Shown here piece after piece: positions 15,781 to 25,779 of a stretch of DNA of 36,585 nucleotides. The stretch is from Bacteroidaceae bacterium (GTDB lineage: Bacteria > Bacteroidota > Bacteroidia > Bacteroidales > Bacteroidaceae): contig JAKSIZ010000024.1 of assembly GCA_024398515.1 (NCBI GenBank), positions 1 through 36,585 on the forward strand, given 5' to 3'. The position numbers and the translations under genes are program-made. The notes under the pieces were generated by a model, which saw only the letters and a program-made list of their open reading frames with translations, was not told the DNA's origin and searched no databases. How positions within the stretch are numbered: position 1 is the first letter of the stretch; each line of letters begins with the position of its first letter.

Positions 15781-15814
15781 CCCTGGGCTGATGGGTGTAA
15801 GCCTTTCAGGCTAT
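15781..15814. repeat. GCCTTTCAGGC intergenic repeat
   Basis: A 34-bp unit starting CCCTGGGCTGATGGGTG and ending with the small hairpin AGCCTTTCAGGCT. The same unit occurs at 25312-25345 (identical) and at 25375-25408 (one change). This kind of repeat is familiar between genes in Bacteroidales genomes. Confidence 0.8.
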
Positions 15815-15855
15815 AATTGTTTGCGTTGATGGGGATGAACGCTTAAGTCGGAAAA

Positions 15856-15915
15856 AAGTTGTACAACTTTCAACTGAATGTTGTACAACTTTCGCGCGAA
15901 AGTTGTACAACTTTT
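15856..15915. repeat. Triple palindrome array, type 2 (site B)
   Basis: Three copies of AAAGTTGTACAACTTT begin at 15856, 15878 and 15900 (period 22, spacers CAACTG and CGCGCG). The first and third are perfect 16-bp palindromes; the second has one change. The element is preceded by CTTAAGTCGGAAAAAA and followed by a T run. The partner copy is at 36482-36541. Confidence 0.9.
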
Positions 15916-16023
15916 TTTACCCCCAACAGAACGTATTCTGAAGGGGTAGCGTTCGAGTGCAGAAAATATGTCGCTTTAATGGGAGGAAACATGGTGTTGG
16001 GTGAGAAAAAAGTATGCGTTTGT

Positions 16024-16054
16024 TTTGATTGTTAAATTTTTTTTGTTACCTTTG
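16024..16054 (+). promoter_or_regulatory. Promoter of the ATP synthase operon
   Basis: TTTG (16024-16027), a 19-nt spacer and TACCTTTG (16047-16054) match the Bacteroidetes consensus exactly. The leader to the ATG at 16109 is about 50 nt. Confidence 0.8.
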
Positions 16055-16105
16055 CATCGAATTTGAAAAAATGGTAAAGAATAATTAAATAAAAAACAGA
16101 TTTAG

Positions 16106-17638
<1,533 letters not shown>

Positions 17639-17653
17639 GTTGTAAGGTTATAA

Positions 17654-17684
17654 GGTTGCCCAAACTCGAAAATTCGAAGTTTCG
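17654..17684. repeat. 31-bp direct repeat, copy 1 (left of atpC)
   Basis: GGTTGCCCAAACTCG followed by AAAATTCGAAGTTTCG is identical at 17984-18014. The two copies flank atpC. The unit contains a CGAAA/TTTCG dyad around TTCGAA. It is preceded by GTTGTAAGGTTATAAG, a word shared with other spacers of this operon. Confidence 0.9.
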
Positions 17685-17718
17685 TAAAACCTCAGAACGG
17701 TAAAAACCGCAAAAAAAA

Positions 17719-17967
17719 ATGTTACATTTAAGAATAGTAAGTCCAGAGAAAGTAGAGTTCGATGGGGATGTGCAGATGGTAAAAGTACCAGGCACTGTCG
17801 GCGAATTTGAAATTCTCGACAAGCATGCTGCGATACTCTCAACCCTGCAGAAAGGATGTGTAGAATACGAACCGCTGAAATCAGAACGTGTCCAACTGAT
17901 GATTACAAGTGGTTTCGTAGAGGTAAAAGAGAATATGGTAAATCTTTGTATTGAGAAAGAGTTTTGA
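17719..17967 (+). CDS. atpC: ATP synthase F1 subunit epsilon (short)
   Basis: An 82-residue epsilon subunit, part of the rotating central stalk. It matches only the N-terminal beta-sandwich of the family (LHLRIVSPEKVEFDGDVQMV, then KVPGTVGEFEILDKHAAILS). The C-terminal pair of helices that inhibits ATP hydrolysis in E. coli is missing, as is common in Bacteroidetes, so inhibition by extension of those helices cannot occur. It lies 80 nt after atpD. Both flanks carry the same 31-bp repeat. Confidence 0.92.
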   Translation: MLHLRIVSPEKVEFDGDVQMVKVPGTVGEFEILDKHAAILSTLQKGCVEYEPLKSERVQLMITSGFVEVKENMVNLCIEKEF

Positions 17968-17983
17968 AGATGTTTATTGGTTT

Positions 17984-18014
17984 GGTTGCCCAAACTCGAA
18001 AATTCGAAGTTTCG
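17984..18014. repeat. 31-bp direct repeat, copy 2 (right of atpC)
   Basis: Identical over 31 bp to 17654-17684, at a distance of 330 bp. It begins 16 nt after the atpC stop. The sequence after it (AAAAACCTTAAAACCG) remains similar to that after copy 1. Confidence 0.9.
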
Positions 18015-18052
18015 AAAAACCTTAAAACCGAGAACAGTAAAATAAAATCGTA

Positions 18053-18361
18053 ATGCTGGCAATACTGATAATCATAACTCTTGTATTGCATGCCGTGCTT
18101 ACGTTAGGGAGCATAAAGGTATGGAAGACTGTAGAGAAAACAAACCCTGTGTCATTGGCAAAGGTGTTTTTCGTCTCGATGGCTGTAAGGCTGATAGTCT
18201 CTGTTGCGATATTTGCAATCTCGTTGATGCTGATGAAAGACGATGTGGATGCAATAAAACTGTTTACGATACTGTTTGTCATCATCTATTTCCTCCTTTT
18301 AGCGTTCGACACGATATATTTCTATTGCTCTCTAAAGATGTTAAATAATAAAAAGAAATAA
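18053..18361 (+). CDS. Small membrane protein of the ATP synthase operon
   Basis: A 102-residue protein with three hydrophobic segments: about 1-20 (MLAILIIITLVLHAVLTLGS), 33-55 and 68-95. It sits between atpC and atpB, where Bacteroidetes operons carry a small membrane protein of unproven function. By position and size it may play the role of AtpI/AtpZ in Fo assembly or cation supply, but no diagnostic motif is visible. The ATG at 18053 follows the second 31-bp repeat by 38 nt. The end is 11 nt before atpB, so it is cotranscribed. Confidence 0.75.
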   Translation: MLAILIIITLVLHAVLTLGSIKVWKTVEKTNPVSLAKVFFVSMAVRLIVSVAIFAISLMLMKDDVDAIKLFTILFVIIYFLLLAFDTIYFYCSLKMLNNKKK

Positions 18362-18372
18362 AACAACGAAGA

Positions 18373-19467
18373 ATGAATTATTTCAAAAAGATATTGTTCT
18401 TGTTGGCTTTATGCCTTTCAATGACTCCAGCCCTTGCCGCTGACGAAGAGGGTGGGAAAGAGGAAGGCTTCAGCTTGAAGGAAGTTCTCTTTGGTCACGT
18501 ACAGGACTCGTATCAGTGGCATATTACCGACGTTGGCGGCAAACCAGTGGTAATAAGTCTGCCGATGATGTTCTACAGTACCAACAGCGGCTTCCATTTC
18601 TATTGCAGTTCGCAGTTCGCACATGAACCTGACGAACAGTTACTGCGCGAAGGACCAGATGGATTCTTTATTCAGGGTGCAGAAGACGAGAAAGGAAAGG
18701 TAGTGGAGAAAGTCGGCGAAGAACTGGTGCCAGTGTGCTTCGATATTTCGATAACGAAACAAGTTTGCATACTCTTTATCGATGCAATAATACTGTTGCT
18801 GTGCATCTTGATACCGGCACGTTGGTGCAAGAAGCATAAGGTTGACAGCCCTGCACCAAAGGGATTCGTAGGATTGATGCACATGTTTATCATGTCAATA
18901 TATGAAGATTTGGTAAAGTCCGTTTTGGGAGAAAAAGCAGACAAGTACGCTCCATATCTGCTGACTTGCTTCTTCTTTATCTTCTTTGCAAACCTTATGG
19001 GCATTATACCATTCCCTCCTGGCGGTGGAAACATTACGGGTAACATTGCCGTGACAATGACGTTGGCATTGTTTACGTTCATACTGACAAACTTTACCGG
19101 CAACCGTCATTATTGGAAAGAAATCTTCTGGCCAGAAGTTCCTACATGGTTGAAGGTTCCTGTGCCTTTGATGCCAATAATAGAACTCTTTGGAGTCTTC
19201 ATCAAGCCAATCGTACTTACTGTCCGACTCTTTGCCAATATGCTTGCAGGTCACGCAATAGCAATTTCGTTGGCATGCATGATATTCATCATGTTTGGTG
19301 TCGGTGGCGTACTCGGAAACATACTTGGCGGAGCAATTACGCCAATCAGCGTGTTGATGAGCGTTTTCATGATGTTCCTTGAACTCCTGGTATGCTACAT
19401 CCAGGCAATGGTGTTCACACTCTTGAGTGCTATATACATACAAATGAGTCATTCTCATGCAGAATAA
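18373..19467 (+). CDS. atpB: ATP synthase Fo subunit a
   Basis: The 364-residue proton-channel subunit of Fo. It begins with a signal-like segment (MNYFKKILFLLALCLSMTPA) and a periplasmic N-terminal domain of about 100 residues, longer than in E. coli, as is usual for the phylum. Five or so membrane helices follow. The essential arginine that faces the c ring is in IVLTVRLFANMLAGHAI. The C terminus has MVFTLLSAIYIQMSH. The subunit forms two half-channels against the c ring. It lies between the small membrane protein and atpE. Confidence 0.95.
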   Translation: MNYFKKILFLLALCLSMTPALAADEEGGKEEGFSLKEVLFGHVQDSYQWHITDVGGKPVVISLPMMFYSTNSGFHFYCSSQFAHEPDEQLLREGPDGFFIQGAEDEKGKVVEKVGEELVPVCFDISITKQVCILFIDAIILLLCILIPARWCKKHKVDSPAPKGFVGLMHMFIMSIYEDLVKSVLGEKADKYAPYLLTCFFFIFFANLMGIIPFPPGGGNITGNIAVTMTLALFTFILTNFTGNRHYWKEIFWPEVPTWLKVPVPLMPIIELFGVFIKPIVLTVRLFANMLAGHAIAISLACMIFIMFGVGGVLGNILGGAITPISVLMSVFMMFLELLVCYIQAMVFTLLSAIYIQMSHSHAE

Positions 19468-19519
19468 GAAATAAGTGAAATTATTAAATATTATAAACAA
19501 TTAGAAAAATTAAATCATT

Positions 19520-19762
19520 ATGTTATCAGTTTTATTAGCAGCAGAAGCACTGGCAAAGCTCGGTGCAACAATTGGTGGTGGTCTCGCAGTAATCGGTGCA
19601 GGTATCGGTATTGGTAAGATCGGTGGTCAGGCAATGGACGCAATGGCTCGTCAGCCAGAAATGCAGGGAAAGCTTCAGTCTTCAATGATCGTGGCAGCTG
19701 CCCTTGTTGAAGGTGCTACATTCTTTGCACTTATCATCTCAATTCTTGCTCTCTTCGTATAA
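19520..19762 (+). CDS. atpE: ATP synthase Fo subunit c
   Basis: An 80-residue hairpin of two membrane helices that forms the rotor ring. The polar loop is ARQPE (residues 43-47). The ion-binding carboxylate is E64 in ALVEGATFF. The first helix has the glycine-rich pattern GAGIGIGKIGG without the Gln used for sodium in Ilyobacter-type rings, and the residue after E64 is Gly and not Ser or Thr; this favours protons as the coupling ion, by inference. The gene is 52 nt after atpB and 66 nt before atpF. Confidence 0.95.
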   Translation: MLSVLLAAEALAKLGATIGGGLAVIGAGIGIGKIGGQAMDAMARQPEMQGKLQSSMIVAAALVEGATFFALIISILALFV

Positions 19763-19764
19763 TA

Positions 19765-19815
19765 TTAGGTTGTAAGGTTATAAGGTTGTAAGGACCTCAA
19801 AACCTAAAGACTTCA
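19765..19815. repeat. Intra-operon spacer repeat (GGTTGTAAGG family)
   Basis: The atpE-atpF spacer contains AGGTTGTAAGGTTATAAGG and AGGACCTCAAAACC. Related words occur after atpD (17637-17657), after atpA (22472-22520) and after atpG (23646-23693). They look like spread, decaying copies of one intergenic repeat. Confidence 0.6.
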
Positions 19816-19828
19816 AAAGATTTAGCAA

Positions 19829-20326
19829 ATGTCATTGATAACCCCCGATTTTGGTTTGCTTTTCTGGATGACCATCGTCTTCCTGATTGTGCTTTTCATC
19901 TTGTGGAAGTACGGCTTTCCTATCATCACAAATATGGTAAAGGAAAGAAAGAACTTCATAGATGAAAGTCTGAGGAAGGCACAAGAAGCCAACGAAAAGT
20001 TAGCCAATATACAGGCAGAAAGTGAAACCATCCTTCAGCAGACGCGTGAACAGCAGGCAAAGATATTGAAAGATGCCGCTGCGACACGTGATGCTATCGT
20101 TGCACAGGCACAAGATAAGGCAAAGGATGAAGGTGCAAGAATAATCAATGAAGCAAAGGCTGTGATCGAAACCGAAAAACAGAACGCCATACGCGACATC
20201 CGTTCACAGGTAGCAACATTGAGCATCCAGATTGCCGAAAAGATATTGCGCGAGAAACTTAGCGACGACCAGAAGCAGATGGAAATGATTGACCGTATGC
20301 TGGACGAAGTTACTGCAAACAAGTAA
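19829..20326 (+). CDS. atpF: ATP synthase Fo subunit b
   Basis: A 165-residue peripheral stalk subunit. One N-terminal membrane helix (DFGLLFWMTIVFLIVLFILW) anchors a long charged coiled coil, rich in Ala, Glu, Lys and Gln (for example AQEANEKLANIQAESETILQ), that runs along F1 to subunit delta. It is the usual length. It is placed 2 nt before atpH, which indicates tight cotranslation. Confidence 0.94.
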   Translation: MSLITPDFGLLFWMTIVFLIVLFILWKYGFPIITNMVKERKNFIDESLRKAQEANEKLANIQAESETILQQTREQQAKILKDAAATRDAIVAQAQDKAKDEGARIINEAKAVIETEKQNAIRDIRSQVATLSIQIAEKILREKLSDDQKQMEMIDRMLDEVTANK

Positions 20327-20328
20327 TT

Positions 20329-20862
20329 ATGGATTTAGGACTTATATCTGTTAGATACGCAAGGGCTCTGCTGAAATGCAGTCTTGAGCAGAAGGTGGAA
20401 GACGCTGTCTATGCAGACATGCTCACGTTGGCTGATTCATTCGCTAAAGTGCAACAATTGCACTCGGCAATGGACAATCCGATGATGAGTAGTGAGGATA
20501 AAGAGAAACTTGCCATGACGGCAATGGGAGGTAATCCATGTGACCTGTCAAGGAAGTTTGTCGCTCTCGTCCTCAGCAAAGACAGAGCAAAGCACCTGTT
20601 GTTCATGGCTAATTCATACATTACGTTGTATAGGAAACATAAGAACATCACCAGCGGAAAACTTATTACGGCTACACCTGTTTCAAAACAGACGGAAGAA
20701 AAGATGAAACAGATGGTAGAGCATAAGACTAACGGAACTGTAGAATTTGAAACGGTTGTGGATCCTGAAATCATAGGCGGTTTTATTCTCGAATATGATA
20801 CATACAGGATGGATTCAAGCATTCTGAATTCCTTACGCACCATTTCGGCACAGTTGAAATAA
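20329..20862 (+). CDS. atpH: ATP synthase F1 subunit delta
   Basis: A 177-residue subunit (OSCP) that joins the peripheral stalk to the top of F1. The N-terminal six-helix bundle begins ISVRYARALLKCSLEQ, a typical opening. The C-terminal beta/alpha part has the conserved VDPEIIGGFILEYD. The gene begins 2 nt after the atpF stop and ends 21 nt before atpA. Confidence 0.93.
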   Translation: MDLGLISVRYARALLKCSLEQKVEDAVYADMLTLADSFAKVQQLHSAMDNPMMSSEDKEKLAMTAMGGNPCDLSRKFVALVLSKDRAKHLLFMANSYITLYRKHKNITSGKLITATPVSKQTEEKMKQMVEHKTNGTVEFETVVDPEIIGGFILEYDTYRMDSSILNSLRTISAQLK

Positions 20863-20883
20863 TTTGAATACATTTTTTTTATT

Positions 20884-22470
20884 ATGAGTGATAAAATTAA
20901 AGCAAGCGAAGTGTCTGAAGTCCTTCTTCAGCAATTGCAAGGCATAAGCAACAGCCAGCAGTTCGACGAAGTTGGAACAGTGCTTACCGTTAGCGATGGC
21001 GTTGCCCGCATTTATGGCTTACAGCATGCAGAAGCTAACGAACTTCTCGAGTTTGAAAACGGCACTATGGCTATTGTCATGAACCTTGAAGAGGACAACG
21101 TGGGTTGTGTGCTTCTCGGTTCATCAGAAGAAATAAAAGAAGGAATGACGGTAAAGCGCACAAAGCGTATTGCTTCAATCCGCGTTAACGATAACATGCT
21201 TGGACGTGTAATCAATCCGTTAGGACAAGCTATCGATGGACTTGGCGAGATTGACCTTACTGATTCCTTCGAAATGCCTCTCGACCGAAAGGCACCAGGC
21301 GTTATCTATCGTCAACCTGTTAAAGAACCATTGCAGACTGGTCTTAAGGCAGTCGATTCAATGATTCCTATTGGTCGTGGACAACGTGAGCTCATCATTG
21401 GCGACCGTCAGACGGGTAAGACAGCAATCGCCGTTGACACCATCATCAACCAGAAAGGAAACTACGAAGCTGGAAAACCTGTATATTGTATCTATGTTGC
21501 GATTGGCCAGAAGGCAAGTACCGTTGCTGCCCTTGTACAGACATTGAAAGAGCATGGAGCACTTCCATATTCAATCATCGTTTCTGCAACTGCAGCCGAC
21601 TCTGCAGCAATGCAATACTATGCACCATTTGCTGGTGCAGCAATAGGCGAGTATTTCCGTGACAGAGGATATTCTGCATTGGTGGTTTATGATGATCTGT
21701 CAAAGCAGGCAGTTGCTTATCGTGAAGTATCATTGATTCTTCGTCGTCCTTCAGGACGTGAAGCATACCCTGGCGATGTGTTCTATCTGCATTCACGTCT
21801 ATTGGAACGTGCAGCACGTATCAACGATCAGCAGGAAATTGCTGAACAGATGAACGACCTTCCTGAATGCCTCAAGGGTAAAGTAAAGGGTGGTGGTTCG
21901 CTTACGGCTCTCCCGATTATTGAAACACAGGCAGGTGACGTTTCTGCATACATCCCTACAAACGTAATCTCAATTACCGACGGACAGATTTATCTTGAGT
22001 CGAACCTCTTCAACCAAGGTTTCCGTCCTGCTATTAATGTCGGTATATCGGTCAGCCGTGTAGGTGGTAGCGCTCAGGTAAAGTCTATGAAGAAGGTTGC
22101 CGGTACATTGAAGATAGACATGGCTCAATACCGTGAGTTGGAATCTTTCTCAAAGTTCTCAAGCGATATGGACCCTGTAACAGCAATGACTCTCGACCGT
22201 GGACGCAAGAACAATCAGCTGTTGATTCAGCCACAGTATTCACCACAACCAGTAGGTGAGCAGATTGCAATACTTTATTGCGGTACACATGGACTTATGC
22301 ACGATGTTCCTGTCGAAATGGTACGCGAATGCGAAAAGACATTCCTCGACCAACTGCGTTCACAGCATCAGGCAGACGTCATCGACGTATTGGCAAGTGG
22401 TAAGATAACCGACGATATTACAGCCATTCTCGAAGACGTAATGGCTGGCGTTGCAGGTCAATATAAGTAA
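20884..22470 (+). CDS. atpA: ATP synthase F1 subunit alpha
   Basis: The 528-residue non-catalytic nucleotide-binding subunit of F1. The P-loop GDRQTGKT is at 173-180, and the characteristic [20 protein letters not shown], including the arginine finger region, is present further on. The N terminus carries the helix that contacts subunit delta. The length is usual for the family. After the stop comes a spacer with the intra-operon repeat and a REP-like element before atpG. Confidence 0.97.
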   Translation: MSDKIKASEVSEVLLQQLQGISNSQQFDEVGTVLTVSDGVARIYGLQHAEANELLEFENGTMAIVMNLEEDNVGCVLLGSSEEIKEGMTVKRTKRIASIRVNDNMLGRVINPLGQAIDGLGEIDLTDSFEMPLDRKAPGVIYRQPVKEPLQTGLKAVDSMIPIGRGQRELIIGDRQTGKTAIAVDTIINQKGNYEAGKPVYCIYVAIGQKASTVAALVQTLKEHGALPYSIIVSATAADSAAMQYYAPFAGAAIGEYFRDRGYSALVVYDDLSKQAVAYREVSLILRRPSGREAYPGDVFYLHSRLLERAARINDQQEIAEQMNDLPECLKGKVKGGGSLTALPIIETQAGDVSAYIPTNVISITDGQIYLESNLFNQGFRPAINVGISVSRVGGSAQVKSMKKVAGTLKIDMAQYRELESFSKFSSDMDPVTAMTLDRGRKNNQLLIQPQYSPQPVGEQIAILYCGTHGLMHDVPVEMVRECEKTFLDQLRSQHQADVIDVLASGKITDDITAILEDVMAGVAGQYK

Positions 22471-22527
22471 GCGGTTGTGCGGATATAAGGTTGTACGGTT
22501 GCAAGGACCTCAAGACCTTAAAACCTC

Positions 22528-22626
22528 TCATCGGCTTGCTGGTTCTTGCTATGGCTCATCGGCTTGCCGCTTAGCTATTCCAAGAACCGCCCAAGGGCGA
22601 TGAATACAAAGCGCAGTGACTGCAAG
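22528..22626. repeat. REP-like hairpin repeat between atpA and atpG
   Basis: Two TCATCGGCTTGC words, GGTTCTTGCTATGG, CGCCCAAGGGCGATGA and CAAAGCGCAGTGACTGCAAG match the element at 12089-12198. It is inserted inside the ATP synthase operon, filling most of the 190-nt atpA-atpG spacer. Confidence 0.7.
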
Positions 22627-22660
22627 AAAACCTAATGTGTAAATCTGTAAATTCAACCTC

Positions 22661-23638
22661 ATGCCTTCATTAAAAGAAATTAAAACCAGAATAGCATCCG
22701 TCAATAGCACTCGCAAGATTACGAGTGCTATGAAGATGGTTGCATCCTCAAAACTGCATCACGCCCAGCAGATGATTGAGAATATGTTGCCGTATGAGAC
22801 GGAACTCGACCATATTCTCAAGACCTTCCTTGAGTCTGCCGAAAACCTGACTTCCGATTACGAACTGGAACACAAGCAGGTCAGCAAGGTCGCTATTGTC
22901 GTGTTTACTTCAAACAGCAGCATGTGCGGTGGTTTCAATGCGAACATCATCAGATTGCTGCAACAGGTGATAGACGAATACACCGAACAGGTCGGACGAG
23001 AGAATATCCTCATCTATCCTATTGGCAGAAAAGTCTATGACAAGGTGAAGAAACTCGGCTTTGTCCCACAGGGCGAATACAACAAACTTTGTGAGAAACC
23101 TAATCCGCAAGGTTGTGGTGCGTTGGCTGGGCAGTTGATGGCCGACTTCATCGATCATAAGATTGACAAGGTTGAAATGCTCTATCATCATTTCCGAAGC
23201 ACAGCATCGCTCATTGTAACACGTGAGCAGTATCTGCCTATTGACGTTTCCAACGATATCCTGAACCGAAAGAATCGCGACCTGAGTCGTGTAGATTCAT
23301 CAAAGGCTGCGATGGATTACCTCAACAACAAGGGTGCTGAAGCAGAATTGCTTAACGAGGACTTCAAACCATCAATGGTGCCGAATGTTGATTTCATCGT
23401 CGAGCCGAGTGTGGACGATGTATTGAAAAAGCTTATTCCTCAAGCACTCCATTTGAAAATGTACACTGCTTTCCTCGACAGCAATGCATGTGAACATGCT
23501 GCACGAATGATTGCAATGCAGACCGCGACGGACAACGCCGACGAACTCCTACGTGAGCTTAATCTGCAATACAACAAATCTCGTCAGCAAGCCATCACCA
23601 GTGAATTGCTCGACATCGTTGGCGGTAGTCAGAATTGA
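22661..23638 (+). CDS. atpG: ATP synthase F1 subunit gamma
   Basis: The 325-residue central rotor shaft. The N terminus LKEIKTRIASVNSTRKITSA and the C terminus (NLQYNKSRQQAITSELLDIV) are the conserved coiled-coil ends that rotate in the alpha3beta3 core. The Rossmann-like middle (VAIVVFTSNSSMCGGFNANI) is present. The protein is longer than the 287 residues of E. coli; the extra residues are in the middle domain (about 195-240), as in other Bacteroidetes. It closes the ATP synthase gene set. Confidence 0.95.
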   Translation: MPSLKEIKTRIASVNSTRKITSAMKMVASSKLHHAQQMIENMLPYETELDHILKTFLESAENLTSDYELEHKQVSKVAIVVFTSNSSMCGGFNANIIRLLQQVIDEYTEQVGRENILIYPIGRKVYDKVKKLGFVPQGEYNKLCEKPNPQGCGALAGQLMADFIDHKIDKVEMLYHHFRSTASLIVTREQYLPIDVSNDILNRKNRDLSRVDSSKAAMDYLNNKGAEAELLNEDFKPSMVPNVDFIVEPSVDDVLKKLIPQALHLKMYTAFLDSNACEHAARMIAMQTATDNADELLRELNLQYNKSRQQAITSELLDIVGGSQN

Positions 23639-23646
23639 TATGTTTT

Positions 23647-23693
23647 CGGTTATACGGTTGTACGATTGTGAGTATCGCTAAACCGTATAACCG
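23647..23693. promoter_or_regulatory. Long inverted repeat between atpG and the nucleotidase gene
   Basis: CGGTTATACGGTT (23647-23659) pairs perfectly with AACCGTATAACCG (23681-23693) around a 21-nt loop. No T run follows. The transcript could fold here and affect read-through or mRNA processing. The arms are copies of the operon's GGTTATA-type spacer repeat in opposite orientations. Confidence 0.6.
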
Positions 23694-23717
23694 TAAAATC
23701 ACAAATCCTTAAAACTT

Positions 23718-25151
23718 ATGAAACAACTTCTTTCCCTTTTTTGCTGCTTGTTGATTACCGTTTCTGTGGCTGCACAGACAGGACATATCAAGATACTTTC
23801 TGTCAACGATATGCATGCCTCAATCGATCAGATGCCAAAACTAAAGGCTTTGGCCGATAGTCTTCGTGGCGTTGAACCAAACCTCATCATACTTTCCGCC
23901 GGCGACAACCGCACAGGTAATCCCCATAATGACACCTATCCAGAGACATCGTTGCCTATGACAATGCTTATGAACAAGGTAGGTTTCAACGCGTCGGCAA
24001 TAGGAAACCATGAGTTCGACAGCAAATCAGATGGTTTTCGCAATGTAATAAACAAGAGCAATTTCCCATATCTTTGTGCCAACGCATTCTTCGACGATAC
24101 GCTGCGTATGCATGTATATCCGTATAAGATAATGGAACGCAATGGCGTGAAGATAGGAATCTTAGGCGGAGTGCAGATTAACAGCGGTGGCATACCCGAC
24201 TCTCATCCCGACGTGTTGAAAGGAATTACGTTCCGCCACATCGACGATGTCCTGCCTTCATACGAGTGGTTGCGCAAGCAAGTTGACGTATTGCTGCTCT
24301 TGTCTCACGACGGATACGAGGTTGACACCATGACAGCAAAAAAGTTCCCATACTATGACGCAATCATAGGCGGACATTCACACGTCATTGCCGACAATGA
24401 ATTCTACAACGGAGTGCTGGTCAACCAGGCTGGAAACAAACTTAAATATGCCAACATCACCGACATATTTGTCAAGGATGGGAAGGTAGTGCGCAAGTTC
24501 TCAAAGCTCTTCAACCTCACAAGTTACTCGAAAGAAGATGCCGAGACCAAGGAGATGCTTGCCGGATTCAAGAACAATCCTTACCTGAAGGAAAAGCTGA
24601 CAGAAGTGATATCGCCATTCCAGACTGCCGAAGAATTGGGTATCATGGAAACCGATGCCCTGCGCGAAGAACTCGGAGTAGATGTCGCAATACAAAACGG
24701 TGGCGGTGTAAGATACTCCACATTCCCTGCAGGTGACTTCACGGTGGGCGATTTGCTTGCACTCGACCCATTTGGCAACTCAGCAGTTGTCTATGAACTT
24801 ACGGGCAAGGAACTCGAAGACTTCATCATGAACAACCTTGACGTAGATGAAAAACAACCTGTCTTTGTCTCTGGCTGCACGTATGTCATGAAAGTCAGGA
24901 AAGGTGCAACGAAGGAAACCACTCATCCTGTAAGCATCAAGATCACGATGGACAAGGGCAAGTTCAACCCTAAGGCAAAATACAAAGTCGTGACAAACAG
25001 TTATGCTGCGTCGGTAAGCACATCAGCAAAAGCCGATAAAGGTACGACGCTTGTAGATAAATGTTCCGACATCACCATGCGCTGGCTCCGTCGTCAGCCG
25101 TCGCTCAACTATACTGGCAAAACCTGCAAGAAGATTGAATACGTTAAATAA
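23718..25151 (+). CDS. Secreted 5'-nucleotidase / metallophosphoesterase (UshA-like)
   Basis: A 477-residue periplasmic enzyme with a signal peptide (MKQLLSLFCCLLITVSVAAQ). The N-terminal metallophosphatase domain shows the metal-binding blocks NDMHA, GDNRTGN, GNHEFD and GGHSHV. The C-terminal 5'-nucleotidase domain (about 300-460) is recognised by AIQNGGGVR and FTVGDLLALDPFGN. It probably removes phosphate from extracellular nucleotides and feeds nucleosides and phosphate to the cell. It lies 79 nt behind atpG across an inverted repeat and may be partly cotranscribed. Substrate cannot be fixed from the sequence. Confidence 0.85.
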   Translation: MKQLLSLFCCLLITVSVAAQTGHIKILSVNDMHASIDQMPKLKALADSLRGVEPNLIILSAGDNRTGNPHNDTYPETSLPMTMLMNKVGFNASAIGNHEFDSKSDGFRNVINKSNFPYLCANAFFDDTLRMHVYPYKIMERNGVKIGILGGVQINSGGIPDSHPDVLKGITFRHIDDVLPSYEWLRKQVDVLLLLSHDGYEVDTMTAKKFPYYDAIIGGHSHVIADNEFYNGVLVNQAGNKLKYANITDIFVKDGKVVRKFSKLFNLTSYSKEDAETKEMLAGFKNNPYLKEKLTEVISPFQTAEELGIMETDALREELGVDVAIQNGGGVRYSTFPAGDFTVGDLLALDPFGNSAVVYELTGKELEDFIMNNLDVDEKQPVFVSGCTYVMKVRKGATKETTHPVSIKITMDKGKFNPKAKYKVVTNSYAASVSTSAKADKGTTLVDKCSDITMRWLRRQPSLNYTGKTCKKIEYVK

Positions 25152-25289
25152 CTTCGTAGGTTATTAGGTGGTTGGTTATCGGTTGTGGGTTGTTGGTTGA
25201 TATGTGTAAGCATTTATGACAAAAACCGAAATCCACCCCTTGGCATTGTTGCAAATGTCTCTTACAGAGCGTATGGTTGCGTCGATATA

Positions 25290-25408
25290 CCCAGGGTGCC
25301 GCTGCGCTCTGCCCTGGGCTGATGGGTGTAAGCCTTTCAGGCTATGAGTTTGCGTCGATATACCCAGGGCGTTGCCCTGGGCTGATAGGTGTAAGCCTTT
25401 CAGGCTAT
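25290..25408. repeat. Two GCCTTTCAGGC / CCCAGGG repeats
   Basis: Two consecutive copies of the unit at 15781 occupy 25312-25345 and 25375-25408, each preceded by GTCGATATACCCAGGG. In the second, CCCAGGGC-GTT-GCCCTGGG (25363-25381) is a perfect 8-bp hairpin. Confidence 0.8.
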
Positions 25409-25528
25409 TCTTTTTTTTGCTTGATTTGGAAAATCATTATAAAAATCAAAGCTGATTTGCGAAGGTGTCATTGATGGGGGCTTGTGGTGAACGCAAGGAT
25501 GTCTGAAGACGTGCCTTATAGTCGGGAA

Positions 25529-25591
25529 AAAACTGTAGCAGTTTTGGATCGAAAACTGTAGCAGTTTTGACTTGAAAACTGTAGCAGTTTT
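25529..25591. repeat. Triple palindrome array, type 1 (site D, inverse of site A)
   Basis: Three perfect copies of AAAACTGTAGCAGTTTT start at 25529, 25552 and 25575 (period 23; spacers GGATCG and GACTTG). It is the reverse complement of the array at 5457-5519, spacers included apart from one base. It is preceded by CTTATAGTCGGGAAAA, much like site B. Confidence 0.9.
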
Positions 25592-25638
25592 CTTTTAGTC
25601 GCTGCGCTTGGTGCAACCGACGCAAGCGTCGATGACTT
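25592..25638. repeat. Inverted single copy of the 44-bp hairpin repeat
   Basis: The sequence from CTTTTAGTCGCTGCGCTTGG to GACGCAAGCGTCGATGAC is the reverse complement of the 44-bp unit at 5325-5456 with a few changes. It abuts the triple palindrome exactly as at site A, so the two repeats travel as one composite. Confidence 0.8.
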
Positions 25639-25779
25639 ATGAGTATAGCTGACGTTCCGAACAAGTATAAGATACATCCCGAGGTGGCTGATACGTTGCA
25701 CGAGAAAATACAATTGTACATAAAAAACGACGGAATTATACATTGTTTGACAAAAAGTTGATAAAGTCGTGTCGTTTTT

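Noticed and set aside
19520-19762. Sodium-type c ring
   Set aside because: The Gln in helix 1 and the Ser/Thr after the carboxylate that mark sodium binding are absent.
25277-25474. Open frame of 65 codons with repeated CPGLxGVSLSGY
   Set aside because: It is a translation of the GCCTTTCAGGC/CCCAGGG intergenic repeats, which also occur at 15781 in a different context.
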